Part shown: piece after piece, positions 16,975-26,963 of the stretch
Layout of the letters: each line of letters opens with the position of its first letter
Position numbering within the stretch: the stretch's first letter is position 1
DNA from: Acinetobacter soli
Lineage (GTDB): Bacteria; Pseudomonadota; Gammaproteobacteria; Pseudomonadales; Moraxellaceae
Assembly: GCF_000760595.1 (NCBI RefSeq)
Contig: NZ_BBNM01000001.1
Coordinates: 62,001 to 126,000, forward strand
Length of the DNA stretch: 64,000 nucleotides
Direction of reading: 5' to 3'
Notes under the pieces: model-generated
Told to the model about the DNA's origin: nothing
Database searches by the model: none
Seen by the model: only the letters and a program-made list of their open reading frames with translations
Position numbers and translations under genes: made by a program

Positions 16975-17439
16975 ATGACTAAAAAATATGATCGCTTCTT
17001 GCCATCAGAGAAGTCCTTCGACGTAAATAACTTTCCTTATTACTGGATCAGTCAAGTTCATGCCCAATATGTCATTAATATCGATAATGTGCTGAAAAAA
17101 TACGGTCTCGATAATTCACGACGCCGCATCTTGCTGGCACTTTATTCAAGACCTAATGCCAGTGTTTCAGAGCTGTCTGAAATGGTCATCTCAAAAATGT
17201 CGACGACCACCAAAATTGTCTATCGACTTAAAGATGAAGGCTATGTAAATACCTACTCTTGCGATGGTGATGCTCGAATTACACGTGTAGTGCTTACCGA
17301 TCATGGTATGCAAATGATACACAAGATTAATGATTTGACTGGCGCTGTACTGGAGCAGTCTTTCGAAGGTCTAACGCCTTTGCAAATTGAAAAGATGATC
17401 GATGGCCTAAAAATCCTGTTTAGAAACCTTTCCAATTAA
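16975..17439 (+). CDS. MarR-family transcriptional regulator
   Basis: The 154-residue winged-helix regulator has helix-turn-helix residues about 57-85 (ASVSELSEMVISKMSTTTKI) and the wing with the acidic-arginine signature DGDARITRVVLT. The N- and C-terminal helices would form the dimer interface. I choose the ATG at 16975 (MTKKYDRF) because GAGG lies eight bases upstream. The ATG at 16945 has AAGGG directly abutting it, with no spacing. The ligand and target are unknown. Its stop overlaps the stop of the convergent YedK gene by three bases, and no neighbour is an obvious target. Confidence 0.8.
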   Translation: MTKKYDRFLPSEKSFDVNNFPYYWISQVHAQYVINIDNVLKKYGLDNSRRRILLALYSRPNASVSELSEMVISKMSTTTKIVYRLKDEGYVNTYSCDGDARITRVVLTDHGMQMIHKINDLTGAVLEQSFEGLTPLQIEKMIDGLKILFRNLSN

Positions 17440-18173
17440 TCAAAAAAATTCAGTTGATTGGTTTGCTTAGTGCGATTGAGCTTAGGAACATAGGCACATT
17501 CAAACTCTTCAACTGGAAAACCTTCAATAAAAGATTCAATATCTGGAATGGTCAAACTAAGCCACTGATCCAGGCGCTCTTCGGGAATCACCACCACAGA
17601 GCGCTTTACATCGCCCGGCTCATGGAACTCTCTCATCATAGGATGATCAATCGCATCCATGGTAATCATGGTCGCTGAGCGAATCACTTGGTCATCAATC
17701 TTGCAAATCTCATAAAGTGCCGCAATAAAAAACGCTTTTTTATCCTTACGCCTTACACACCAACGCTGTGGTTTGCCTTGAATATATTTGGCTTCATAAA
17801 ACTCAGTGACCGGAATCACGCCAAATTGACATTTGGTGGTTGGCTCAAAAAAACTTGCTTTCTGTAGTAGCGTTTCACTTCTGGCATTATAAGTTTTCTT
17901 GGCGATCGTAAGATCTGTTGCCCATTTAGGTACCAGACCAAACATGACCTCGCGCCATTGATATTCACCGTCTTTTTTAAACATTAATGGCAAGCTATAG
18001 CCCGGATAAACCTCATCCACATATTCAAAATCAATCATGGGCAACTGCTGTTGTTTCAATTGCTCCAATGTCAACGGTTTAAAATTGGCACACATTAATG
18101 TTGTCTGATGACCTATTTTGATTGGTGTCTTAGTGTAAAACCGAGACGGATTGAGGGTCAATTGATTACACAT
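17436..18173 (-). CDS. yedK: SOS response-associated peptidase, YedK/HMCES type
   Basis: The 245-residue protein is an SRAP-domain enzyme that forms a stable DNA-protein crosslink with abasic sites in single-stranded DNA. The catalytic Cys is residue 2 after Met removal (MCNQLTL), the NARSET motif has Asn96, the acidic residue is in PVTEFYEA (about E124), and a His in REFHEPGD (about H184) stands where the family has its active-site His. All four key positions are therefore present. The gene overlaps the convergent MarR stop codon and is separated from malate synthase by that gene's terminator, so it has its own promoter. No LexA box was recognised. Confidence 0.9.
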   Translation of the reverse strand: MCNQLTLNPSRFYTKTPIKIGHQTTLMCANFKPLTLEQLKQQQLPMIDFEYVDEVYPGYSLPLMFKKDGEYQWREVMFGLVPKWATDLTIAKKTYNARSETLLQKASFFEPTTKCQFGVIPVTEFYEAKYIQGKPQRWCVRRKDKKAFFIAALYEICKIDDQVIRSATMITMDAIDHPMMREFHEPGDVKRSVVVIPEERLDQWLSLTIPDIESFIEGFPVEEFECAYVPKLNRTKQTNQLNFFD

Positions 18174-18181
18174 AAATCGAT

Positions 18182-18213
18182 AAAAAAAACCGCAACATAT
18201 GTTGCGGTTTTTT
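18182..18213 (-). terminator. Rho-independent terminator after glcB
   Basis: The arms CCGCAAC (18190-18196) and GTTGCGG (18201-18207), flanked by A8 and T tracts, form a long stem that reads as a strong terminator on the minus strand between glcB and yedK. Confidence 0.9.
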
Positions 18214-18233
18214 CGCGGTACACGGCAGCTTAC

Positions 18234-20396
18234 TTAGTCGCCTGTGTAACCTTTAAGTTTTAAACGTGCAGCATGTAGTAGAGGTTCGGTATAACCTGAA
18301 GGTTGTTCACCACCTTTGAAAATCAAATCTGAAGCAGCTTGGAATGCAATTCCTTCAAACCCAGGCGACATCGGCGTGTACTCTGGATCATTGGCATTTT
18401 GTTCATCCACTACTTTCGCCATACGCTTAAGCACCTCTTCAACCTGTGCTTTTGTCACGATACCGTGACGCAGCCAGTTTGCAACGTGCTGTGAGGAAAT
18501 ACGTAAAGTCGCGCGATCTTCCATTAGGCCAACGTTATTAATGTCTGGCACTTTCGAACAACCCACACCTAAATCAACCCAGCGTACAACATAACCAAGA
18601 ATACCTTGGCAGTTATTTTCTAGCTCTTTGGTAATCTCATCGGCAGACCAGTTAGTTTCTGTGGCTAATGGTGGTGTCAGCAAGTCATCAAGTGAAATCG
18701 GCTGTGTACTTAACAGCTCTTGTTGACGCTCTGTGACATTGCACTGATGGTAATGGATGGCATGGATCACCGCACCAGATGGCGAAGGCACCCAAGCACA
18801 TGATGCACCTGCTTCAGGATGCTCAATCTTGGTGTTATACATGTCTAGCAGCATGTCTGGTTTTGGCCACATGCCCTTGCCAATTTGTGCTTTTCCACGT
18901 AAACCTGCTTGCAAACCAATCATAACATTGCGGTTTTCATAAGCTGGGAACCATTTTTGTCCTTTGATCTCACCCTTACGAACAAAAGGACCGGCTTCCA
19001 TGAAAGTATGAATCTCATCACCAGTACGGTCCATGAAGCCTGTATTAATAAAGATGGTACGATCTTTGGCTTGGGCAATACAGTTTTTCAGGTTGACCGA
19101 AGTACGACGCTCTTCATCCATAATACCGACTTTGAGCGATTTTTCAGGTAAGCCAAGCGCCTTTTCAACGCGCTCAAACAGCTCAACCGTAAATGCAACC
19201 TCCTCTGGGCCATGCATTTTTGGTTTTACAATGTACATCGATCCTTTGCGCGAGTTCTTAATGGTATTTTGACCTTTAATATCCACCACGGAAAGCAGTG
19301 GCGTAATCAAGGCATCCATAATACCTTCGTAAATTTCTTCACCATCAACCAAAATTGCAGGGTTAGTCATCAGGTGCCCCACATTACGTAGCAGCATCAA
19401 CGAACGGCCATGTAAAGTTGTGGTTCCACCAATCAAGTTTTTACATGTACGATCTTCACTGAGTTTACGTGTGATAGTTTTGCCATTTTTTTCAATTGAC
19501 TCTTGCAATGTGCCTTGCATGAGCCCTAGCCAGTTACGATAACCTTCGACTTTTTCCTCTGCATCTACCGCAGCGACTGAATCTTCTAAATCCTGAATGG
19601 TCGTGATCGCAGCTTCAAGCACAAGGTCTTTCACCCCTGCTGCATCTGTTTGACCAATTGGACTGGTCGCATCAATTTCGATAATGACATGTAAACCATT
19701 ATTTTTAAGCACGATTTCAGTTGGTGCTTGTTCATCGCCATTAAAACCAACAAATAAGGCTTCATGTTTCAAGGTGGTGCTTTCACCAGATTTTAATTGA
19801 ATCACCAGTGCATTATGCTCAACGCTATATTTCACTGCATCTGAATGAGAGCCTTGTGCCAATGGGAATGTTTCGTCTAGAAAGTTTTTCGCAAATGCAA
19901 TCACTTTTGCACCGCGCGCAGGATTGTATCCCTTGCCTTTCTCAGCTCCTCCTTCTTCAGAGATCACATCAAAGCCATATAGCGCATCATAGAGTGATCC
20001 CCAACGCGCGTTGGCAGCATTCAGTGAATAGCGTGCATTACGTACAGGAACCACCAATTGTGGTCCAGCCAGCAGTGCAATTTCTTCATCCACATTCTCT
20101 GTGGTAATTTGAAAATCTTCGACTTCAGGTAATAAGTAACCAATTTCTTTGAGAAAGGCTTTATAAGCACCTAGCTCAAATGTGTTATTGCGATGCCATT
20201 CATCAATTTGAGCTTGTAAATCATCTCGCTTCGCCAAAAGTGCCTTATTTTTTGGGCTCAGATCGACAACGACCTGCTCAAAGTTTTTCCAGTAGGTTTC
20301 ACTGTCTAACCCCGAAGCAGTTAACGCTTCATTTTCTATAAAATCGTAAAGTTCTTTCGCAATCGCGAGCTTGCCTTTTTGAATACGTGCCGTCAT
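18234..20396 (-). CDS. glcB: Malate synthase G
   Basis: The 720-residue monomeric malate synthase condenses glyoxylate with acetyl-CoA to malate in the glyoxylate bypass and glycolate use. It has the length and motifs of the G isoform. [13 protein letters not shown] lies near the N-terminus, [14 protein letters not shown] residues (here [12 protein letters not shown]) are in the barrel, [13 protein letters not shown] and [16 protein letters not shown] carry the glyoxylate/Mg site, and [10 protein letters not shown] is near the C-terminal region. AGGAAA precedes the ATG. It is not next to glycolate oxidase genes, and the 346-base upstream region suggests independent regulation by carbon source. 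Confidence 0.96.
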   Translation of the reverse strand: MTARIQKGKLAIAKELYDFIENEALTASGLDSETYWKNFEQVVVDLSPKNKALLAKRDDLQAQIDEWHRNNTFELGAYKAFLKEIGYLLPEVEDFQITTENVDEEIALLAGPQLVVPVRNARYSLNAANARWGSLYDALYGFDVISEEGGAEKGKGYNPARGAKVIAFAKNFLDETFPLAQGSHSDAVKYSVEHNALVIQLKSGESTTLKHEALFVGFNGDEQAPTEIVLKNNGLHVIIEIDATSPIGQTDAAGVKDLVLEAAITTIQDLEDSVAAVDAEEKVEGYRNWLGLMQGTLQESIEKNGKTITRKLSEDRTCKNLIGGTTTLHGRSLMLLRNVGHLMTNPAILVDGEEIYEGIMDALITPLLSVVDIKGQNTIKNSRKGSMYIVKPKMHGPEEVAFTVELFERVEKALGLPEKSLKVGIMDEERRTSVNLKNCIAQAKDRTIFINTGFMDRTGDEIHTFMEAGPFVRKGEIKGQKWFPAYENRNVMIGLQAGLRGKAQIGKGMWPKPDMLLDMYNTKIEHPEAGASCAWVPSPSGAVIHAIHYHQCNVTERQQELLSTQPISLDDLLTPPLATETNWSADEITKELENNCQGILGYVVRWVDLGVGCSKVPDINNVGLMEDRATLRISSQHVANWLRHGIVTKAQVEEVLKRMAKVVDEQNANDPEYTPMSPGFEGIAFQAASDLIFKGGEQPSGYTEPLLHAARLKLKGYTGD

Positions 20397-20742
20397 CGTC
20401 TTTCCTGATATTGCTACTTTTTATACAAGAGATTCTAGTATAACCATTTATACCATCCTGAATAGCAGAATCACATTGTGAAATAACAAACATTTCACAG
20501 TAAAATTAAGCACCCAATTTACTTCGTTGTGTCTTGCAATCTCAGAAACTGAATTCTTGGTTTAAAGTATATAAAGTATGATCCATGTTAAAAAATAGCC
20601 AAAATTGGCTGGTTTATTCAACATATCCAAAACAACATGATTAGTTATAGCAAAATTTTTAGATTATTAAACAGATTTGAAAAATAATTTTTATGTGGAT
20701 TTAAATATAATAAGGCATTCAAAATGAATGCCTTATCTTTAA
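20397..20742. other. Intergenic region upstream of glcB
   Basis: This AT-rich stretch holds the glcB leader and promoter region and, at its far end, the zapE terminator at 20709-20740. I see no RNA gene or repeat. A TATAAA hexamer on the minus strand lies about 25 bases upstream of the glcB start, but it has no good -35 partner. Confidence 0.4.
20709..20740 (-). terminator. Rho-independent terminator after zapE
   Basis: The 11-bp perfect stem ATAAGGCATTC/GAATGCCTTAT (20710-20720 with 20726-20736) with a 5-base loop stands just downstream of the zapE stop codon. The tail on the minus strand is T-rich (TTATATTT). Confidence 0.8.
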
Positions 20743-21885
20743 TTATGATGTTTTTGCGTCATCAATTTGTCGGTGAGCTGCGTGTAAATAATCGTCCGAC
20801 TGCATTTCAAGCAAACGCGAACGAGTTCGCTCAATTTCAAACGCCAGTTTCTCGCCTTCGTATAACTCAATAATTGAATCTTGCGAAGTAAGTAGGAGCT
20901 TTACGCCGCGATCGTAAAATTCATCAACCAGATAAATAAAACGACGTGTGCCTTCGGAGAGGTAATCATTAAGATGCGGAACATTGCTTACCAAGACTGT
21001 ATTGTAGATATTGGCAATCTCAATAAAATCGGCTGGACTACGTGGCTTAACACACAATTCTGAAAATTCACACCACAGTACATCTTCGGTATGGCCTAAG
21101 GTTTCGACAATCCGGTTATTAATGGTAATCGGCTCTTGAGAAACCGTTTGTGAAAGGGTAATTGCCTCAAAACGCTGTGTCATCCATTCACTTGCATCAG
21201 CACTTAGCGGATATTTAAACAGCTGTGCCTGCTTGAGAACGCGAAGTCGATAATCCACACCTGCATCGACATTTAAAATAGTACAGTTTTTTTGCAATAA
21301 ATCGATGGTAGGTAAAAAGCGATCACGGTGAATACCATTTTTATATAACCCTTCCGGTGCAATATTCGAGGTAGCCACCAAAGTCACGCCACGCGCAAAC
21401 AGCTTTTGAAACAGGTCACTTAAGATCATAGCATCGGTGACATTCGATACAAAAAACTCATCAAAGCAGATAATCACGGCATCTTTATAAATTTTGTCTG
21501 CAACTTGATCGAGAGGATTGCGCTGACCCGAAAGCTTGTTGAGCTCACGATGTACATGCTGCATGAAATGATGAAAATGCATGCGTGTTTTACGACGAAA
21601 TGGAATTGACTCAAAAAATTGATCCATCAGCCAAGTTTTGCCACGTCCAACACCGCCCCACATATATACACCTTTTGGTGAAGTTTGACGGCGAAAACGG
21701 CGAAAAGCCTTTTTAGATGCCTTATAACGATTTAACAGTTCTTGCCAAACACGCTCAAGCTCACTGACCGCTTGGGCTTGAGCTTCATCTGGCATGAATT
21801 GTCCGGACGCTAGCGCTTGTGCATAGCGTTCTGCTGGCGATAAGGGCGTAAAAGCGGTATTGTGCGAAGCGCTACTATTTGACAT
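20743..21885 (-). CDS. zapE: Cell division protein ZapE (AFG1-like ATPase)
   Basis: The 380-residue protein is the AFG1/ZapE ATPase, which in E. coli associates with the Z-ring under low oxygen and high temperature. The Walker A loop is GGVGRGKTWLMD (about residues 76-87), with RRKTRMHFHHFM directly after it. The Walker B is ICFDEFFV, and the sensor region contains RFIYLVDEFYDR. The length is normal. The gene is monocistronic, terminating before the glcB upstream region and starting about 90 bases from the end of the AraC-type regulator gene. The role in division is known from E. coli and inferred here. Confidence 0.9.
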   Translation of the reverse strand: MSNSSASHNTAFTPLSPAERYAQALASGQFMPDEAQAQAVSELERVWQELLNRYKASKKAFRRFRRQTSPKGVYMWGGVGRGKTWLMDQFFESIPFRRKTRMHFHHFMQHVHRELNKLSGQRNPLDQVADKIYKDAVIICFDEFFVSNVTDAMILSDLFQKLFARGVTLVATSNIAPEGLYKNGIHRDRFLPTIDLLQKNCTILNVDAGVDYRLRVLKQAQLFKYPLSADASEWMTQRFEAITLSQTVSQEPITINNRIVETLGHTEDVLWCEFSELCVKPRSPADFIEIANIYNTVLVSNVPHLNDYLSEGTRRFIYLVDEFYDRGVKLLLTSQDSIIELYEGEKLAFEIERTRSRLLEMQSDDYLHAAHRQIDDAKTS

Positions 21886-21973
21886 ATCGTTCTGTGCTAT
21901 CTGGGTCTGATGAAAAGTATATTAGATGTTGGTTGAATACATATAGAACTTTAGCTGCATAATGCAACACAAC

Positions 21974-22984
21974 TTATTTACCATAGCGCCGGGGGCTTTG
22001 TCCAAACCATCGCTTAAATGCATGATTAAATGCAGCAGGTTCAGAGTAACCAAGCAATTCTGCAATCATTTCAATTGAGTATTCTTTATATTCCATAAGT
22101 TTGAGTGCTTTATCCTTAATTAATTGTTCACGTATTTTTTTATAGCTGGTGTCGTGTTGCTGTAATTGGTGTCGAAGTGTTCGCTCAGGTATATTTAGCG
22201 CAAAAGCCGTTTCTGCCATCGTTGGAATAACACCTTGTTGTAACTCCAGATAATCATGCACTTGCTGCACGAGCAGTGGTTGCTTTTTTTGCTCGGCATT
22301 TAAGCGATCAATTTCTGTCTGACATTTCACCTCATATACACGATGCGTAATTGCATCGGCAGATGGAATTTTTACATCCAACACATCCGCATCAAGACTA
22401 AAAGCCGCACACGTATGGCCAAAATGCAGATTAAGACCATAATAATCGTAATATTGATGCAGTATTTGAGGGTCCTGAGGTGCTGAAAATGGCAATTCAA
22501 CCCGAATCTCTGGCGCCATGAGCCCCATCATTTTATAAATATCTTGAATAAACTTATAAGTGCCTGAGACTTCACACTGTGCTCTGAGCAAACCTATTGA
22601 AGAGTTTAAATCTGATGGTCGGTATACTAAAGAAGTTTTTGCTGTGGTCGTGATTAGGTCTAGTTCACCTGAAAGATGAGTCAGTTTTTGATATTCAATG
22701 CCTTTACAAATCGCTGTGCGGATACTGTCACTCGTAACAAGCAGCATTAATAGAGGGCCATAACCTGCCAATGCATAATGCTGCCCAATAAACAGTCCGT
22801 TTTCAGGCGCAACATCTTTTCCAATCACATACTGGATGTCCCACTCAAGTGAGTCATGAATGATCGAGTTCGGATCGATTGCATCGAGCTTAATTCCAAT
22901 GGATGCCAAGCGTGTATCTACGTCGATACCCGCATTCCGCATACCTTGGATAAGATACATAAGTCCGAGGATGGAGCGCTTCAT
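21974..22984 (-). CDS. AraC-family transcriptional regulator
   Basis: The 336-residue regulator has an N-terminal ligand-binding domain of the Arabinose_bd/OruR type (AGYGPLLMLLVTSDS) and a C-terminal AraC helix-turn-helix pair at about 240-335. The latter includes AFALNIPERTLRHQL and MIAELLGYSEPAAFNHAFKR. The frame is open further upstream to a TTG at 23032, but the ATG at 22984 (MKRSILGL) fits the family. It is divergent from the flavin monooxygenase gene at 23138, so it most likely controls that gene and perhaps the exporter behind it, in response to an unknown lipophilic or ketone-like inducer. Confidence 0.85.
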   Translation of the reverse strand: MKRSILGLMYLIQGMRNAGIDVDTRLASIGIKLDAIDPNSIIHDSLEWDIQYVIGKDVAPENGLFIGQHYALAGYGPLLMLLVTSDSIRTAICKGIEYQKLTHLSGELDLITTTAKTSLVYRPSDLNSSIGLLRAQCEVSGTYKFIQDIYKMMGLMAPEIRVELPFSAPQDPQILHQYYDYYGLNLHFGHTCAAFSLDADVLDVKIPSADAITHRVYEVKCQTEIDRLNAEQKKQPLLVQQVHDYLELQQGVIPTMAETAFALNIPERTLRHQLQQHDTSYKKIREQLIKDKALKLMEYKEYSIEMIAELLGYSEPAAFNHAFKRWFGQSPRRYGK

Positions 22985-23137
22985 TCTTTCAACTATATTA
23001 AAACTACCAAAATGTTTTACTATAAATACCAATTAATTTTAATTGCCGAATCTATCAATTTTAATGGCAGTGCAATCATGGAATTTACAGATAGCAGTCT
23101 TTAATCTCATGCTTAAGGTTTAACCAAGGAATAAATC

Positions 23138-24649
23138 ATGCAGCATGCATCTCATCAAAAGATTCAAACAATAAAGATTGCCATTATTGGAGCAGGTTTT
23201 GGCGGTTTAGCCATGGCCATTCGACTGCTCCAAAACAATATTCGTGATTTTGTCGTGTTAGAAAAAGCAGCAGATTTAGGTGGAACATGGCGAGACAATC
23301 AGTATCCGGGGGCAGCCTGCGATGTTCAGTCGCATATGTATTCCCTTTCATTCGCTCCCAAAACTGACTGGTCTAAACGCTATGCAGAAGCCGATGAAAT
23401 TTTTGGATATATGCAAGATCTAGCAGCGCGTTATCAATTCAAAGAATTTTGTCGTTTTGAACATGAAGTCATTTGCGCAAAATATGATGAAGATGGATGT
23501 TATTGGCATATCGATATTAAAGACCAAGCACCACTTCAAGCACAATTCTTAATTTTTGCTTCGGGGCCTTTGCATGTTCCGCAAATCCCGTATATTAAAG
23601 GCATTGAAACATTCAAAGGAAAAGTGTTTCACTCATCTCAATGGGATCACAGCTACGATCTAAGTAATAAGCATGTTGCATCGATTGGCACAGGTGGTAG
23701 TGCAATTCAATATATCCCCGAAATTGCACCTCAAGTCAAACAGCTTTACGTGATGCAGCGCACCGCAGCATGGGTTATTCCGCGCGATGAACGACGTTAT
23801 TCAAAGCTGGATCAAGCATTATTTAAACACTCTGAAGCGTATCGCAAACTGCATCGTACTCGACTGTACTGGAGCAATGAATCGCGGGTTGTACCGATTG
23901 TTAAACCCACCATTATGAAATACGGGCAAAAACTGGCAGAAGCATTTATTCGTTATCAGGTAAAAGATAAGCAACTTGCCAAAAAACTTACACCCGATTT
24001 TGTCATGGGGTGTAAGCGAATTCTAATATCGAACAAATACTTCCCGACGTTTAATCGAGAAAATGTAGAACTTGTTACAGACGGCATTCGGGAATTAAAA
24101 GCACATAGCATAGTGACCAATGACGGTAAAGAACGCCCCATTGACTGTTTGATCTATGGCACGGGCTTTGTAACCGATCCGCGCATTTATCTAAAAAAGT
24201 TTGAATGCTATGGCAAGCAAAATATCGAACTCAAAACAGCGTGGAAAAATGGACCAGAAAGCTATTATGGTATTTGTACGGCAGGCTTTCCAAATCTGTT
24301 TCAGTTACTCGGCCCCAATACCGTATTGGGTCATAATTCAGTGATTTTCATGATTGAATCACAAGTCGACTATATTCTACAGTTAATTAGAAAAGTCGAT
24401 CTGTCACAATGCAGCGCCATTGAGGTTAAACAAGAACAACAAGATCGATTCAATCAAAAAATTCAACAGCAATTGCAAGGTACGGTATGGCAAGCAGGAG
24501 GATGTGTCAGTTGGTATCAAACCCAAGAAGGAAAAAACTTTTCACTCTGGCCAACGTATACTTGGCAATACTGGCTTCAAACCCGTAAAGTTGATATCGC
24601 GGATTATCATCTCTGGTCAAGTCGGGATGCAAAAAAGATTGCAGTATAA
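23138..24649 (+). CDS. Baeyer-Villiger-type flavin monooxygenase
   Basis: The 503-residue enzyme is a class B flavoprotein monooxygenase. The FAD Rossmann motif GAGFGG is at 18-23, GGTWRDNQYPGAACD follows, the Baeyer-Villiger fingerprint FxGxxxHxxxW is complete from F159 to W169, and an NADPH Rossmann loop GTGGSA is at 184-189. Such enzymes insert oxygen into ketones to give esters or lactones. The substrate is unknown; cyclic, aryl or long-chain ketones are typical. No esterase or alcohol dehydrogenase is adjacent to finish a degradation route. It is divergent from the AraC regulator, and AAGGAA precedes its start. Confidence 0.88.
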   Translation: MQHASHQKIQTIKIAIIGAGFGGLAMAIRLLQNNIRDFVVLEKAADLGGTWRDNQYPGAACDVQSHMYSLSFAPKTDWSKRYAEADEIFGYMQDLAARYQFKEFCRFEHEVICAKYDEDGCYWHIDIKDQAPLQAQFLIFASGPLHVPQIPYIKGIETFKGKVFHSSQWDHSYDLSNKHVASIGTGGSAIQYIPEIAPQVKQLYVMQRTAAWVIPRDERRYSKLDQALFKHSEAYRKLHRTRLYWSNESRVVPIVKPTIMKYGQKLAEAFIRYQVKDKQLAKKLTPDFVMGCKRILISNKYFPTFNRENVELVTDGIRELKAHSIVTNDGKERPIDCLIYGTGFVTDPRIYLKKFECYGKQNIELKTAWKNGPESYYGICTAGFPNLFQLLGPNTVLGHNSVIFMIESQVDYILQLIRKVDLSQCSAIEVKQEQQDRFNQKIQQQLQGTVWQAGGCVSWYQTQEGKNFSLWPTYTWQYWLQTRKVDIADYHLWSSRDAKKIAV

Positions 24650-24695
24650 TTGATGATCGTCATAATAAGTAAGTTGTCTACAGCTTACTTATTTC

Positions 24696-25604
24696 ATGCA
24701 ATCTCTTCTTCTTATTACACAAATTTTAATTGTAGGTACTCTGGGTTATTTTTTGGGGCCTCGTTTATCTCAAACATTGCAGAAGCTCGTATTTAAAGTA
24801 CTGCCTTATTTTTCTTATTTGCTACTTATGGCGGTCGCTTTTGAATTTAGCTTTGCATTTCATCAGCTCAAAGATCCACAACAAATTTTGCCAACTGCGC
24901 TGATTCTAGCTTTCACGACCACATGTGCTTCGTTTGTAGTGTGTATGCTTGCCTATCAGCTTTTAGATCGTGATAGCGTGCAAGGTAAAATTTCATTTTC
25001 ACTATTTTTAAACGCAATTAAAAATATCAGTCATGCCTGTCTGGCCTTAATGCTAGGGGGAGCTATTGGCGCCATCTGTTTATGGCAAAACTGGGATCCG
25101 CACTTTAATAGCTGGTATTTATTGTTATTGTTTATTTTCCTCATTGGGATTGAACTGGCTTTTACACGCTTAGACAGATCATGGCTCAGCTGGAAAATAC
25201 TGGTGGTCCCATGTGCTGCAATTTTAGGGTCTTGTTTGGCAGCGTTGGGATGTCATTACTTTCTACACGACCTTTCACTTAAAGAGATCTTCGCGCTCTC
25301 TCAAGGATACGGCTGGTACTCGATGTCTGGTATTTTACTGACACAGCTACATTCTAGTGACCTCGGTGGAATGGCGCTCTTGACCGATTTGTTTCGCGAA
25401 ATTTTTGCAATATTGTTGATGTATTGTTTTGGCTGGCGATTCCCTCGCTCAGCAATTTCTAGCGCAGGTGCTACATCGATGGATGCTACGCTGGCCATGG
25501 TCAAGCAGTCATGCGGCACACATTATGTGCCGTATGCGATGGTCAGCGGCATTATTCTGTCATTGCTTGCACCAATTTTGATGAGTTTGGTGCTTATGCT
25601 TTAA
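24696..25604 (+). CDS. lysO: LysO-like lysine exporter (DUF340)
   Basis: The 302-residue membrane protein matches LysO (YbjE) in length and in its C-terminal core: the segments [27 protein letters not shown] and [10 protein letters not shown] are characteristic. LysO exports L-lysine and its toxic analogue thialysine across the inner membrane. The N-terminal half here differs from E. coli in that I cannot line up every helix, so substrate identity is inferred. It lies 46 bases after the monooxygenase gene, without a clear terminator, so it may share that transcript. The stop codon region touches the convergent pyrF end at 25601-25604. Confidence 0.75.
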   Translation: MQSLLLITQILIVGTLGYFLGPRLSQTLQKLVFKVLPYFSYLLLMAVAFEFSFAFHQLKDPQQILPTALILAFTTTCASFVVCMLAYQLLDRDSVQGKISFSLFLNAIKNISHACLALMLGGAIGAICLWQNWDPHFNSWYLLLLFIFLIGIELAFTRLDRSWLSWKILVVPCAAILGSCLAALGCHYFLHDLSLKEIFALSQGYGWYSMSGILLTQLHSSDLGGMALLTDLFREIFAILLMYCFGWRFPRSAISSAGATSMDATLAMVKQSCGTHYVPYAMVSGIILSLLAPILMSLVLML

Positions 25605-26284
25605 GCAAGGCTAGATAAAATACTTTTGAGCATTTCATTTGGATTTTCTGCACGCGTGATTGGGCGACCAATCACCAAGTGCGTCGAGCCATCCAGCATG
25701 GCCTGTTTCGGTGTCACGATGCGCTTTTGATCATCAGCATTGGCGCCTTCAGGTCGAATACCTGGGGTCACCAACGCAAAATCTTGACCTAAAAGATCAC
25801 GCAATATCTTTGCTTCTTGCGCCGAACATACCACACCATCAAGACCGCTTTCTTTAGTAAGTTGAGCTAAGCGTTTTACCTGTTCAGACGGCTCAATATC
25901 TAGACCAATATCACGTAAATCTTCACGACCCATCGAGGTTAATACAGTCACGGCAATCAGTTGTGTCTGATAGTTTCCTGCTTTAAGACGTTCAACGCAG
26001 GTTTCCATCATTTTACGACCACCCGAGGCATGAACGTTCACCATCCACACCCCCAAATCTGCTGCCGCACATACGGCTTGTGCTGTGGTGTTTGGAATGT
26101 CATGAAATTTCAAATCGAGGAATAGTTCAAAACCGCGATCTTGCAAAATTCTGACTGTTTGCGGCCCATCGTGAGTAAATAGCTCCTTGCCTACTTTGAC
26201 ACGACAAAGTGATGGATCGAGCTGATCTACAATGCTCAAAGCGTCATATTGGCTCTTTGCGTCTAAGGCAACAATAATACTCAC
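25601..26284 (-). CDS. pyrF: Orotidine 5'-phosphate decarboxylase
   Basis: PyrF converts OMP to UMP, the last step of de novo pyrimidine synthesis. The catalytic Asp-Lys network is visible as [19 protein letters not shown] is near the N-terminus and [16 protein letters not shown] carries the phosphate site. From the GTG at 26284 the protein is 227 residues, the normal size. The longer open frame to 26341 would add residues unlike the family and would run through the predicted promoter. GGAAT lies about ten bases upstream. A perfect inverted repeat overlies the promoter region (26316-26352). Confidence 0.93.
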   Translation of the reverse strand: MSIIVALDAKSQYDALSIVDQLDPSLCRVKVGKELFTHDGPQTVRILQDRGFELFLDLKFHDIPNTTAQAVCAAADLGVWMVNVHASGGRKMMETCVERLKAGNYQTQLIAVTVLTSMGREDLRDIGLDIEPSEQVKRLAQLTKESGLDGVVCSAQEAKILRDLLGQDFALVTPGIRPEGANADDQKRIVTPKQAMLDGSTHLVIGRPITRAENPNEMLKSILSSLA

Positions 26285-26315
26285 GAATCTAATTCCACAG
26301 CTTAAAATTCGGGTA

Positions 26316-26352
26316 ATTATAGATGTATTCATGCTTTGCACAAAGCATGAAT
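26316..26352 (-). promoter_or_regulatory. Putative pyrF promoter with overlapping inverted repeat
   Basis: On the minus strand, TATAAT (26316-26321) follows a weak -35 TTGTGC (26338-26343) at 16 bases. A perfect 12-bp inverted repeat with a 2-base centre (26327-26352, ATTCATGCTTTG and its complement) covers the spacer and -35. It may be an operator, or a terminator of the upstream regulator gene that lacks a T tail. Confidence 0.5.
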
Positions 26353-26396
26353 GTGGTTTTTATCAAAAAAAGCGTCTAAGACAAGTCCAATCGACC

Positions 26397-26945
26397 TTAT
26401 CTTTGTTCAGAGATCAGTATTGCACGCGTATCTGCTTCAAGCGCCTCAAAAATGTGTTCCTGATCGGCCGGATAACAAATGTAATCACCCTCGTTCAGAA
26501 TCTTAGGCTCAGATGTCAGCCCCACTCTGGCTCGCCCTTTCATAATGACAATGTGCTCAACACTTCTAATCGGATGTGGATGACTTAATCTTGGTTCTCC
26601 CATTTGCGTGGTTAAAATATATAGGTCTCGACGAGCACCCGTCGGACATACCGCAAGAAGGATGGCCTGATAGTGCGCTACTTCGGATGAAACCGATGGC
26701 CCCTCGCCAAATCGAATAATTTGAGTCTGGGGGCTATGACTTTCCATTAATTTTGCAAAAGGAATATCCAGTGCAACACACAGCGCCCATAATGTCTCAA
26801 GGCTTGGATTACCTTGAGCAGCTTCAAGTTGCGATAAGGTAGATTTTGCAACTCCAGCGCGCCGTGCGACTTCTGCCAGTGACAAACCAGCTTTTTGTCT
26901 TTCTCGCTGTAAATTTTTAGAGACAATTTCAATGGGCAACGACAT
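26397..26945 (-). CDS. XRE-cupin transcriptional regulator
   Basis: The 182-residue protein has an XRE helix-turn-helix at about residues 9-63 (SLAEVARRAGVAKSTLSQLE) and a C-terminal cupin at about 100-180. The cupin carries HPHPIRSVEHIVIMKGRA and EGDYICYPADQEHIF, which include possible metal or small-molecule ligands. It is divergent from azlCD with 88 bases between starts, and two palindromes lie in that gap. XRE-cupin regulators next to azlCD are a known arrangement, so repression of the amino-acid exporter is the natural inference; the effector is unknown. Confidence 0.85.
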   Translation of the reverse strand: MSLPIEIVSKNLQRERQKAGLSLAEVARRAGVAKSTLSQLEAAQGNPSLETLWALCVALDIPFAKLMESHSPQTQIIRFGEGPSVSSEVAHYQAILLAVCPTGARRDLYILTTQMGEPRLSHPHPIRSVEHIVIMKGRARVGLTSEPKILNEGDYICYPADQEHIFEALEADTRAILISEQR

Positions 26946-26963
26946 AACTCACCATAAAAAACG

